This document shows positions 32,558-43,669 of a stretch of 64,000 bases of DNA, in pieces (the stretch's first letter is position 1; every line of letters starts with the position of its first letter). The stretch is taken from NCBI RefSeq assembly GCF_000787575.1, contig NW_012236531.1:1490-65489 (forward strand), written 5' to 3'. Below the pieces are notes generated by a model. That model searched no databases. It worked only from the letters and a program-made list of their open reading frames with translations, and was not told the origin of the DNA. Origin of the DNA: Acytostelium subglobosum LB1. Its lineage: Eukaryota; Evosea; Eumycetozoa; Acytosteliales; Acytosteliaceae. Both the position numbers and the translations under genes were made by a program.

Positions 32558-33145
32558 TCTTATTTAACTAATAATAATAAATGATTAGTTTGTTATGTTA
32601 ATATATTGATAATTTATTATAAAGGAAAGAAAGATAAATATTATAAGTATATAATGAAAGTGAAAACTACAAGAGTGTCGCTTGGTGTTGACACCTACCC
32701 AGGGTAGGTAAGATTGATGTGATTCCAGAGTTTCCAGGTTTTGAAAGTAAATAAAAATAAAATAAATTTAATTAACACACACGAGTTGATGATAGTTTAA
32801 TCAACAATGAGTCATGACAACAAAGTTTGATATGAAGTTGCTTGAATGATAACTTACAATTAATATTTCTTCTTCAACTGCAGTATCTTATTACTACAGA
32901 AGTCACTGATCACATTAATTAAAACCTTCATTCTTATTGTTCACATTAATTAGTATGTCGTAAACAATTATTCCAGCCCAAACGACTCGTCTTTCGCCGA
33001 TGATGAGGTAATTGCACAATCTTGGACAATGTGACCATGTTTTTGTTTGAAAAGTTGACCACACATCGCCGATTCACGATGCTTCGTATGAAAAGATCGA
33101 ATCGATTCTTGATGATGTTAATTGATTGATTGAATGAATGAATGT
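32558..33145. other. Intergenic, with an unexplained minus-strand open stretch
   Basis: AT-rich except for 32975-33117, which is GC-richer and open on the minus strand for about 48 codons (SIRSFHTKHRESAMCGQLFK... to a stop at 32969). A near-palindrome cctacccagggtagg sits at about 32695-32709. The open stretch could be an alternative last exon of the gene to its right, but the main model does not need it. Confidence 0.4.
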
Positions 33146-34712
33146 TTATATCAATTTAAATGAATCAAAGACAAAGAAGCTTGAGTTGTACACACCCTCA
33201 AATTCTGTCTTGTTGGTGCTGAGTGACAAGAGCACTCCGAAACGACGGCGGACCACCGAGCATTTGAACACGACACGACGATGGTTACCCATTTGTGGAT
33301 CGAATCCCATCATCTCTACGGTGCTGGCCTTGTAGTGATCCAATCGGGATGGTCTATCGGCGACGATTTTGGCACCTTGCATCGATTCGTTGTGGAACTG
33401 GAGAATCAGTTGCTTGTAGTCCTCCTGCGCCACGATGGATCCCATGTCCTCAAAGGTCATGCTGAACACTGGCATCTCTGGATCCTTGACGTAGAAAAGC
33501 ACGGCATCATTGGTGGAGAGCTTGTCTGACATCTTGAAGGACAAGGGCACATTGACGACGAACGACTTGATCAGATGGGCAAAGACCTTGTACTCGAGTG
33601 CACCACCCTCGGCATCCTTAGCACCAATCTCGTTGACACGGAAGCTCGAGACGATGGCGTCAAACAGATTGTTAAAGTACTCCATATCGCCACTGGTCGT
33701 CTCCAGAGTGGTTGTGAATGCACAGTCACCAATGACGACGATGGCCACCTGGTACTCCCTCTGTGCTCTGGTAAAGATGAAGCGTTTGGCCTCGCCACCA
33801 ACGGCTGGCATTGTCAGGAGCTTACCCAACGTGATGGACCTATCGACGAAGCTGTCCTTTGTGCTCCTCATTCTCAGAGTGTTCTCAGCCTTGCTGCAGT
33901 AGGCCTTGGCAGTCGATTGGTTGGCAAGCACCTCGACAGAGTGATCGAGCTTGATGTCACCTATGGGGGCCTTGTAGCTATATGAGGTTCTGCCGTTGTT
34001 GCTGTTGCTGCTGCTGCTATTAGTGTTGATCCAGTTGTTTGGTGTGAATAGGCTATATCTCATGCTGTTGCCCACAATGTCTACATCGTTGCTGTCGGCA
34101 GAGAGCATAACAGTCTTTAGTCCCTTTGGTGCAAAGATTGTGAACGAGGCCACAGCCTTCTCATAGGCCTCGATGAGGCTGGGCTCACGAGATGGCACCG
34201 AGAGTGTCACAACGTAGGTAAAGGTGTTGTTGATGAAGAAAGACTGGTTGATCTTCACAATGCCACTTCCTTCGTTTTCCAACATGTAGGACATGAAGTA
34301 TCCATCGTATTGGGCGTGAGCTGGTCCAATCTTTGTTGGTCCATGCTTGAGGGCACGAGCACCCATTTGGCTCACTTGCTGTATCGAGATGTTTAGGAAG
34401 TCATCCGGTGATGGGATGCCATTGCCATTTGTAGCATCTAGTTGTTGGTTTGTTTGTTTGGTGGTTTGAGCGTCATGTTCAATGTCAGTTTCTTGATGCT
34501 GGTGTTGGTTGTTATTGTTGCAACAGCTACCTACTTGAAAGATCTTGAATAGAGACATTCAAGTTTAACATTGTGCTCTCTTGTGATTGTTGAGAGTGTA
34601 TTGGTGGCGTGAAGATGACGGCTGAGAATCCCATGTTCTCACTGACCTTCCATCCCTTTGGATAGTCGATCGAGAATCCATGAATGAATGATTGATACTT
34701 TGTGACCTCCAT
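33146..34712 (-). CDS. Protein with three PsbP/Mog1-like repeats
   Basis: Exons 34712-34535 and 34437-33146 give 489 aa. I see no named family, but three consecutive units share a pattern: a start like FIHGFSIDYPKGWKVSE or FVVNVPLSFKMSD, an N/D-rich strand, then a final strand and helix (TYVVTLSVPSREP...AVASFTIF; FTTTLETTSGD...AIVSSFRV; VLLSLSTNKTE...FVFDSFKLI). This is the layout of single PsbP/DcrB/Mog1-type domains. There is no signal peptide and the protein is probably cytosolic. The role is unknown. The assignment is pattern-based inference; a structure prediction would settle it. Confidence 0.6.
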
Positions 34713-35187
34713 TGTTATTGTACTGGTCGTTGTTTATAATATATATATATATATATATATGTTTATATAAATACAAATATATGTACTCTGATTGACTCAA
34801 TCTGCAACTACTAATGTTTTGAGTTCTTCGTCATCTACTTGTTTTACAACGAACGATTAATTTTTTTATTTTATATAATTTGAAGTTATATGTATATCTT
34901 TGGTTATATATGAGATACTTCCGGAATAAGACCTTATAGAATAATCTATACCAAAGAATAAAGGTTTATATGTTTAGAGATCCATCCCTAAATGTAACAA
35001 TATTAATATGTTCATTCCCCAACATTGAGTGACTGTATTGGAGTACTCAATAGATGTTTTTTTTTTTTTGAAATCAAGTTGTTGTGTGTATTGGTATGTT
35101 CACTTGTATCCACTTCATCAATCAATGAATTAACATTCAACACAACATACATACATACATATATAGATAATCAGCAGATTACAACAT
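34713..35187. promoter_or_regulatory. Divergent promoter, PsbP-like gene and SR-protein gene
   Basis: The left edge has a long TATATA run (34738-34760) and the centre a poly-T of about 12 (35057-35069). The right end has an (ACAT)n-like acatacatacatata. Both neighbours start from this 475-bp stretch. Confidence 0.5.
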
Positions 35188-36765
35188 ATGTCAGACATAA
35201 AGATGAATGAGTCCACCACCAATGGAGAAGGTGGAGGAGATACACAACAACAGAGTAACAATGGTGTTGCTCCATTGCCACCAATCAGACCTAGCAGAAG
35301 CAGAAGTAGAAGCAGAAGTTGGGAGAGGAGAGCTCCATTGCCTCCACGTGCTGTCGGCTCAAGATCACCTTCACCTCGTGGCGGCTACAGTCCAAGGAGA
35401 AGGCTCAACTCCAGATCACCTTCACCACGATATGGTGGTGTCAGGAGATCACCATCACCAAGATATGGTGGTGGTGGCAGATCACCAATCAGAAGAGGTC
35501 GATACTCTCCTTCACCTTCACCAGACAGACGCAGAAGAATGTCACGATCACCTTCACCAATGCGACGATCACCACTTGGCAGGAGACCATCTCGCTCTCC
35601 TCTCGGTAGGAGATCACCGCCACCCCCAATGAGAAGAGGTGGTGGCGTTGGTGGCGGAAGGAGGTCAAGATCAAGGTCACCAATCATGAGACGAGGAGGT
35701 GGAAGAGGCAGATCAAGATCACCAATCATGAGACGAGGTGGCTCAAGATCACCAATCAGAAGGTCACCAATGAGGCGAGGAGATTCGAGGTCACCAATCA
35801 GAAGGGGCGACTCTAGGTCCCCAATCAGAAGAGGTGGTGGATCAAGGTCACCAATTAGAAGATCACCGATAAGAAGGGGTGCATCAAGATCACCGATTAG
35901 AAGAGGAGGATCAAGATCACCGATCAGGAGAGGTGGCTCAAGGTCACCATTAAGACGAGGCGCATCAAGATCACCAATCAGGAGAGGTGGCTCAAGGTCA
36001 CCGATTAGGAGGGGCGACTCAAGATCACCACCCAGAAGGACTCCACCATTAAGAAGGAGATCACCAGTCAGGCGTCAAGATTCACGATCACCCATCAGAA
36101 GGAACAAGAGATCACCCATGGACAATGGTACGAGGACATCCCAGGCAAACACAGCGACTCAAGGCGAATCAGAGAAGCGACAGTCAAGGTCAAGATCACG
36201 GTCGGCCAGTTTGTCACCGTTGCGAGTGGATCGATTGACACCCAACGTTACAAAGGAGCATATCAAGGAGATATTCGAGTACTTTGGCAAGGTAAAGGAT
36301 GTAAACCTGCTCTGGGACAAAGAGAAGGATCTTCCTCTGGGCATCGCCTTTGTCTCGTTTGAGGACAAGGAGGAGAGAAACAAGGCAAAGAAATATTTGG
36401 ACGGAGTATGTATTACCGATCTATCCAGAATGGACCAATCATGGACTAACCTTTACCACTACCAATATAACAGGGACAGATTGATGGAAATGTAATTGTT
36501 GTACGATTTATAAAGAAGAAGATGCCACAAAGAAATAGAGGCGGTGGTGGTGGCGGCGGTGGAGGCAGGAATAATAAATCAGGCCACTACAGACCGTACT
36601 CACCAAATAGACGAGGAAGATCTCCTCCTCCTAGGTATGAATAATGATGACATGCATTATAGTTGATTGCTGCTGTTCCAAGTTATCTAACATACACCAA
36701 CACCCACATAAATACACAGAGCTGGAGGTGGACGACGCAATAGAAGATCAAGAAGTAGATCATAA
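35188..36765 (+). CDS. rnps1: RNPS1-like SR-rich RNA-binding protein
   Basis: Likely a splicing activator and peripheral exon-junction-complex (ASAP/PSAP) factor in the nucleus. Exons 35188-36405, 36474-36634 and 36720-36765 give 474 aa. An N-terminal RS domain of about 300 residues is built from tandem RSPIRRG/GGSRSPIRR units. A single RRM follows (RVDRLTPNVTKEHIKEIFEY...LPLGIAFVSF...YLDGGQIDGNVIVVRF). Its order and the D-G-G-Q-I-D-G end match RNPS1. A Gly-rich patch and a short RS tail end it. Human RNPS1 is about 305 aa, so the RS part is much expanded here. Confidence 0.85.
35690..36110 (+). repeat. Tandem coding repeats of the RS domain
   Basis: Units of roughly 24-30 nt (theme tcaagatcaccaatcagaag) recur more than a dozen times in tandem and encode SRSPIRRG. 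The units differ mostly at synonymous positions, which suggests that the protein repeat is under selection. Confidence 0.8.
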
Positions 36766-36929
36766 GAGTGATAACTCGATTATTATTGTAGGCATGCGCA
36801 TGTTAAGGGCAAATAAACAATCAGATATTCCATTGGAATTGCAAAAAAGTATTATCTTCTTAGAAATAATAGTAAACACAAAAAGGTCTCTTATCTCTTC
36901 ATCCCTGAACAACACAGGTACACATAACA

Positions 36930-39900
36930 ATGACTACTGATCGACAACAACAACACATAAATACAACGACAGATATGCATGAATGTATGCAGCAGCTCTT
37001 GCAACCACAACAACAACAACTACAGCATGTTGATTCAATACGATCCTATCTGAATGACCTTGTTGTTGGTGTGGTCCAAAGTCAGCAGCAGCAACAACAG
37101 AATACCAACACCAAAGATATAAAGAATGGTCTCAATTCAATAATACAGGTATATCTTCTTGACAGCTCGGTTCAACAACAATCAACAACCATAATATTAA
37201 CATACCACCTACAACACAACAATCATAAGAGATACATCGACTCTAACGATCAAACTACTTCATTCTTGGCATGGAAACTTGCAATTCCTTTCATATCGAC
37301 CTACTGTAGAGAGAGGTTAGAGGTGATCCAGTTCATGTCAATGCTCATCGACAAGACATTGTCACTGTCAGAGAGCTTCACACAGCGACTCAAAGCTCAA
37401 CTTGTTGGACGTGCTGCGAAAGTGGTTGCCTCTGCAACCGACAATGATATAGCAGAGTTGGACGAGGAAATACTACTTACTCTGGAGGTACAGGAGGTGT
37501 TTGTCGACCTATACACCAATATGTTCAATCATATTACACGTCTTGAGCCTCTATCTGCTCAACAGATTCGTCCACTGTTCTCGATCGTATTTACAATGTT
37601 GAAGCAGTCGAAGCAATATAAAGAGGTGACCAAACAACTCGCCGATCAAAAGGTGGTCATAGATCTGGGCAACCAACAACGACATCTCGATAAACAGTGC
37701 GATGCAATCCTCAAGAAGATCGAGTCACTCTATGTCCTTATCAGAGAGCAATCCACTGTTGAAGGCTTCTTTTCACCAAGCTCACCTCTATCCAGTCTGA
37801 CACAATGTAAATTGAATCATCAATGAGACATAGGGCAACTTAACTCTAACATCATAGCCGTTAACCAAACATAGATTGTTTAGATCTGTTTAGTGTATTC
37901 GAAGTTGGAATAGATACAAGCTTTCCAACACTGTTGAACACATACAAGTCGATACAGGCATTCATCAGCTCCAATCCCAAGATTAGCAATCATGTCGAGT
38001 ACCGCAACACATTCGAAAAGACTGCCACCGCCGCCTATCACAACCTTGTCGAGATGATTAACATCACCAAAAAGGTACCTACTACATCAAACAATCCATC
38101 TTCAAGATATACATATTAACCATTATGTCTCCATCTAGAATGGCACTGAACAGACTAGTCCCAAATATTTAAAGTTGTTCAAGTTCTACTCGAATGGTGT
38201 CCAAATCTTCTACCGACTGTTTTCCAACAAGTTCCTGTCGTTGGATTTCTACGCCAATCATATCATCGACTCCTACACATATCTTGGCACACACATACCC
38301 TCTGGATCACTCATCTCTAACCAAATACAGGAGATCATGGAGGAACACATCTCATTGTTGCTACAACTGCAAGGCGAGAGCATATTCAACAACCTTTTCC
38401 AACTACAGCACTACAGTAACAAATCAGCGAACACTCAAAATATACAGCAACAACAACCAGATCAACTTAAAAGCAGGACAATTGGAAAGTTGAAAGCTAT
38501 TCAATCATTGTTCAATCGTTTACCCATGGCCAACATAACTATTTCCATTGATTCACTTCTCTCCCTCCTCATGCTCAGCATGGATCTACTGCCTCATTGC
38601 CCTGGTATACCATCACTCTTTGACGATACGATCAGGTCCTGCTCCAAACTCATTGCAAACAATCCATCAATGATTGGCAACTCTCTCATTGTTTCATTGG
38701 CTAAGAATGTAATCAGCACATCCAAAGTCATTCAACGAGCTGCCAGTCATCTATGGGAATTTACCATTCGCTTTGGCTCAAACACACCTCTCTACAACCT
38801 CAGCTACACTTACATACTACATTTGGCCCAACTGTACAGCAACAAGGACCTAAACAATCATGATGACTTTTATGGTTGCTTCTCAATGCTCCTGCGATGT
38901 TTCCTCAACGATCACACAAAGCAAGTAAGTATAAGTATTATACTATCGAACGAACGATCAAACAATAATACTTACACCAATCATCAGATCGATATATATA
39001 AAGTCCTAGTGCAGGATGCACTAATGCCCAAGCAGACACCTCTTTATGAATTTCCTTCACTGCCGATATTATTCTTTAAGTCATTGGTCCACACATCAAA
39101 CACCAGCCAGACTATTCTCAACAGCATTGATGATGTATGCTACACCTCTATCCAATCACTCAAGACCAGTCTCGACACGAATGACCTTGAAACAATGGTA
39201 ATTATTTGACATACACATATCACCTTGATCACCTTCATCCTCTAACATGAACACTATGACATAGATCAATACCCTATACCTATTTGAATCTATCCACGCG
39301 GATCTTATCTCACTTCATGCCAAGTCACAGCTGATTGATGTATACATTCAGACACTCAACAACATTTCATCCACCTCCAAATCATCTGTTTCATCCAATC
39401 CGAACATTGTGGAACTTATATTGCTCAAGCTGGCAAGCCTTTCCTCTGCCTTACTACCAAAACAAATACCAAATGTAAGTGGACCTTATCGATAGAAAGT
39501 AATCGAATAGTTGTATACTAATCACCATCATGGTCATCCAAACCTACCATAGCTGTTGAACTCTGTGTCGACAATAGATGATATCTCACCATTGGTATGC
39601 GCCATCAGTCAACTACTACATTCACTTCTATCTCTGAATGTCGTGGACCAAATGGATCAGATGAGCTTCCAAACCACCATACGAACTATTAACAAGATAA
39701 TCACACATTTGATCTCATCGATTGGCGACAGTTGGCCACTTCGTTATCAGGTCCAATCGTATGTTTAAAATGACACGCTCACATCTATATTCCTAACACC
39801 TACTGACTGATAATCACATAACAGTCTCATAACAGACTACTCAAAGAAAGTCAAGTCAAAGCCAACACTGCCAAATGATCTTTGCAGAGCATTCGATAAC

Positions 39901-40359
39901 CAACTGCATAGTGTCATTGAACCGATTGGCAGTATAGAGTTTACATTTGAGGAGGAGGACAACAAACAGATCGATATGCTTACCAAACTGGACAGCAATA
40001 CTCTCATGCAGCTCGCAAGGCAACAATCACAACAACAACAACATATTGGTCAAAATGGTCACCATGTTGGTGGTGGCAACAATAATAGCAATAACAACAA
40101 CAACAACAACACAAACACCAACAATGGCAATGTAAAGACACAGTTTGATTTGGTCTATCCGACAACAACAGCTGCTGCAGGCCCAAACCGATCGAGGAAT
40201 ATAGCTGAGACACTGAGACAGATGAAGGACTGTGGCAAACAATTCTTCAACCTCATGGAGGAAAACAGCAACAACATGGATCGTTTGCAAAGGACACGAT
40301 ATGTTAATGACCTAAAGGAGTTGCTACATGGAATGATGGCGCATTGTGATCAAGTCTGA
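36930..40359 (+). CDS. Unrecognised large helical protein
   Basis: I cannot name this gene. Seven exons (36930-37806, 37875-38074, 38139-38924, 38988-39197, 39265-39474, 39553-39758, 39825-40359) close to 1007 aa. It is helical throughout, with HEAT/ARM-like spacing (SFLAWKLAIPFISTYCRERLEV, SKVIQRAASHLWEFTIRFGS). A Gln-rich start and a Gln/Asn-rich insert near residue 860 break it up. A conserved-looking C-terminal segment (FDLVYPT...NIAETLRQMKDCGKQFFNLM) follows. There is no membrane span or catalytic motif. The stretch 37150-37230 (Gln/His-rich) stays in frame but might be an unrecognised intron. A scaffold or karyopherin-like role would be speculation. Confidence 0.7.
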
Positions 40360-41052
40360 GCGGTAGTAGTAATAAAGTTTGGTGGTAATCACACATACAA
40401 ACACCGCTTCGCTCCCTGGGGTGAGTCATCACAACAATGTTGTTGGGTGCCACGTGGTGAATTCGTTAATTTTGGCGCCAATCAATACCATACACTCATC
40501 AACCAATGTATTTCTTGGTAAATTCTTGATCAGATGACCATTAACTCATTGTTATTATAAGAGTAATATATATATATATATATATATATTAATCATATAA
40601 ACTGCTACCTATTAAATTGGACCGACATCATTAAAACAGATCTAGATCTAGTGGCCAGATCAATCAAACCAATCAAAAGAACTCAACGACATTCGCCATC
40701 AAAAGGATTAACGGTCCCCTTTTTCGGATTTTTTTTTAATTTAATTTTCAAAATACGAGTCTCACAACAGGAGCCTACAATTGCTTTTGTCGCGCAACTT
40801 TTTAACATTGTCGATTGTGAGTGTTTTTATGTGATTGTTTACAAATAATAATAATAATAATAATAATAACTATATAGATATATATATTAACAATAAGATA
40901 TATTATATATATAAAACTATATATCATTACACTTTATAATTAACATAACACAACAACATTACAATTACCAATCACATATTAACCACGCATACTATTAATA
41001 ATATAAATATAAATATATACCCATTATATATATAATAAATATATAAACAAAG
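40360..41052. promoter_or_regulatory. Upstream region of the PPTC7 gene
   Basis: No gene is seen. The left part has GC-richer words: ggtgagtcatc (contains the bZIP-type TGAGTCA, about 40421-40429) and ccacgtggtg (contains the E/G-box CACGTG, about 40451-40459). The right 250 bp is almost pure A/T with TATATA and (AAT)n runs. Confidence 0.5.
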
Positions 41053-42732
41053 ATGAGTAAACAATTTAGACTATTCAACACCTCACTACTTAGAGACTCA
41101 AAGAATGTAGTCGTAGGAACATCGCCATCCACCACTGCCACCAACAACACTCATCAATACAATATACGTGTTCTCAACTCGTTGAAGATATCAAACTATA
41201 TAAAGTGGCAGAACCAACGATCACTCTGCAACACCACCAACAACATTAACTTCAAGAGACACTTTAACAACACCAACACCAACAACAACACATTTACATC
41301 AAAGCGCATCATTGACTCTGCCACCGAACGCCAACGAGGTTACCGATTCTTTTCCTCGTCTTTTACCCAACAACAACAACAACAACAACACAACTATCAT
41401 CACTATCGCTTCAACAACAGTAACAACGGTTTCCGATTTAACAGTGGAAAGCAACAACAACAACAAAGTAATAATAACAACTCCAATAACAACAATAACT
41501 CAAACAAGTCAAAGACTCACCTCGGTGTGTTGCTCTCCCCAACTCTACTAGCGTCCAACCATCAGTTGCTCTCTGAGATTGAATGCGTCAACGACCCAAC
41601 CGCTGTTACCACTGCTGCCAACGCCTCCCTCTTCAAAGGACTCTTTGCTGGTGCCTTTGAGAAGGTCTCTGTCAACAACACCTCCTCCAGTGACGCTGTC
41701 TTGGAGGCCAATGAGGACAGTGAGGACTTGCCATCAGCCAACGAAACCAAATGCCAAGAGGCAGAGGAGGCCACCACTGAGGAGGACGATAATGCCGCCA
41801 CCACCGACAGCAAGCAAGAGCTGCTAGCAATGTCTGCACTGCAATCACCAGGTACCCGCTTCAGTGACCAGGCCACCAATGCCCTCGACTCTAGCAACGA
41901 AGAGAGTAACGCATCTTCGTCTCACGGCCTCCACTTTGACTCGGGTATCTGTGTAATCCCCCACCCAAACAAACGACACAAGGGTGGTGAGGACGCTAAC
42001 TTTATCAGCAACGACCGCAAGGTACTTGGTGTGGCCGACGGTGTTGGAGGATGGGGCGACGTTGGAGTCGATCCAAGCCTCTACTCAAACAACCTAATGG
42101 AGGGATCCAAGTTGGCCACTAACGACACGAGTGCCAATCGCCATCCAGTGGACATCATGGAGAAGGGATATATCTACTCTCAGGACATCAAGGGAAGCAG
42201 CACATGTTGCATCGTAGTGCTCGAGGACGACATGCTCACCTCTGCCAACCTGGGTGACAGTGGCTATCTCGTCATCCGTGGCGTAGACATCATCTTTAGA
42301 ACTCGTGAGCAGCAGCACGCCTTCAACATGCCCTTCCAGTTGGGTACCCAGTCAATTGACCGTCCCACCCACTCTGTCGTGACGGCACTTACCGTGGAGG
42401 AGGGAGATATAATTGTCGTGGGCACCGACGGTGTCTTTGACAACCTATTCGACGACGAGATTTGCCGCATCGCCATCAAGTACCGTGACAGCCCAAAGAG
42501 ACTGGCCAGGATGATCGCGGCACGTGCCTACGAGGTAGCAAAGTCTACCACAGCCTTCACACCGTTTGCCAAGAACGCTGGACTCAACGGATATTTCTAT
42601 AACGGAGGAAAGTTGGACGACATCACAGTGATTGCTGCTGTTGTCTCCACTGGTCCCACCAAGCCATTGGTATCTGACATCATCCTTGATGATGATGAAC
42701 TCTTGTTCTCCGACAACGAAGAGTGTCAATAA
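41053..42732 (+). CDS. pptc7: PPTC7-type mitochondrial PP2C phosphatase
   Basis: A metal-dependent Ser/Thr phosphatase expected in mitochondria (mitophagy and coenzyme-Q control in other eukaryotes). It is intronless, 559 aa. The N-terminal ~130 residues are Asn/Gln-rich and basic with a presequence-like start. An acidic Ala/Glu linker spans ~195-280. The catalytic domain is about 295-545: HKGGEDANF, VADGVGGWGDVGVDPSLYSN (metal Asp), KGSSTCCIVVL, SANLGDSGYLVIR, GTDGVFDNLFDDEI (metal Asp) and GGKLDDITVIAAVV. All expected PP2C metal Asp residues are present, so the enzyme should be active. Confidence 0.92.
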   Translation: MSKQFRLFNTSLLRDSKNVVVGTSPSTTATNNTHQYNIRVLNSLKISNYIKWQNQRSLCNTTNNINFKRHFNNTNTNNNTFTSKRIIDSATERQRGYRFFSSSFTQQQQQQQHNYHHYRFNNSNNGFRFNSGKQQQQQSNNNNSNNNNNSNKSKTHLGVLLSPTLLASNHQLLSEIECVNDPTAVTTAANASLFKGLFAGAFEKVSVNNTSSSDAVLEANEDSEDLPSANETKCQEAEEATTEEDDNAATTDSKQELLAMSALQSPGTRFSDQATNALDSSNEESNASSSHGLHFDSGICVIPHPNKRHKGGEDANFISNDRKVLGVADGVGGWGDVGVDPSLYSNNLMEGSKLATNDTSANRHPVDIMEKGYIYSQDIKGSSTCCIVVLEDDMLTSANLGDSGYLVIRGVDIIFRTREQQHAFNMPFQLGTQSIDRPTHSVVTALTVEEGDIIVVGTDGVFDNLFDDEICRIAIKYRDSPKRLARMIAARAYEVAKSTTAFTPFAKNAGLNGYFYNGGKLDDITVIAAVVSTGPTKPLVSDIILDDDELLFSDNEECQ

Positions 42733-42962
42733 ATATATAACCTATACCATATATAACTTGTTTTGTTCAGATTGATTGGGACAGCATTTATATATAATTG
42801 TACAATTGAGTCTGGTAGTCAAGTCATTGATAGTCTGGATGTGACAACACTGTCACCATTTCGATAAGACCATTGCACCTGCGCTCTTGATACTAATGCT
42901 GTTGCTGCTGCACTCTGTCTCGTTTGATCTGTGTGTATATATTTATGAGTTTATCCAATCAC

Positions 42963-43291
42963 CTATAGTTTCCTTGGAGTCTTGTTAAGTGCTTGGTTCT
43001 CCTGTTGTTTTTGTTGTTGTATTGGTCGTCGTCATCGACGATGTTAAACATTGTTAGAAAAGATGATAACATAGATAGATCACAATGAGTTTGTTTGATA
43101 GTTACATCTTGCTTAATGGTAGCGAATACCCAGAACAATGGTATGGCAACACCAAAGATCAGAACAGACTTGACGACCTTTGGAGTATACTTGAACCACA
43201 CCTGGGTGTTCTCTCTGTAGTAAGCAACCTTTTGAAGCTTGTATGGTATCTCGATACCCTTGTGATCTGGACCTGGATGGAATGATGTCAT
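42963..43291 (-). CDS. 74-aa single-span membrane protein, possible complex I accessory subunit
   Basis: Exons 43291-43106 and 43001-42963 give 74 aa. A hydrophilic start (TSFHPGPDHKGIEIPYKL) and a Tyr/Lys/Arg segment (YYRENTQVWFKYTPKVVK) precede one hydrophobic span (SVLIFGVAIPLFWVFATI) and a short charged end (DENQALNKTPRKL). The layout, RYTP before one transmembrane helix, recalls small NDUFB4-like accessory subunits of mitochondrial complex I, but similarity is too short to be sure. The unspliced frame would run to 110 codons with an Asp/Asn-rich end; the spliced end is more compact. Confidence 0.55.
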
Positions 43292-43669
43292 CTCTCTCTC
43301 TCTATTACTTTGTATCTCTCTCTTTGTTTTGATCTGATTATCTGTTTGTGTGTCAATGAGGACAGGAAAGGTTCAATCGAAAAGAGTGAAAAAATGGAAA
43401 TGTACGAACTTCGATTGTTTTCCTTAATAGTCAACAATGTAGTAGTACTACTAACCAGATAATTCCATCTTATGAATAAGATGATATAATATATCTTCTA
43501 TTGATTATAACTTATACCAATAACATTGGAATCCTTTGATGATTCTTCCAATGATTATTCATACCCACCAACATGATCAAAATCTAAATCTATTGGATGT
43601 CTGAGAATTCTAATCATTGTCGTCACCAACAGTCAATTACAACAACAACAACAACAACAAGAGAATAGA
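43292..43669. promoter_or_regulatory. Divergent promoter, 74-aa protein and AP-5 mu
   Basis: These are 378 bp with CT-rich sequence (tctctctctctctatt) right at the minus-strand start and a (CAA)n run just before the AP-5 mu ATG. A repeated aagatgatataat/ttatgaataagatg motif lies near 43470-43490. Confidence 0.4.

Noticed and set aside
33510-33985. Plus-strand frames of 130-136 codons
   Set aside because: They are antisense to the repeat protein, whose frame carries the internal repeats.
35207-35729. His/Asp-rich and Leu/Gly-rich frames over the SR gene
   Set aside because: They are out-of-frame readings of the RS repeats; only the SR frame continues into the RRM.
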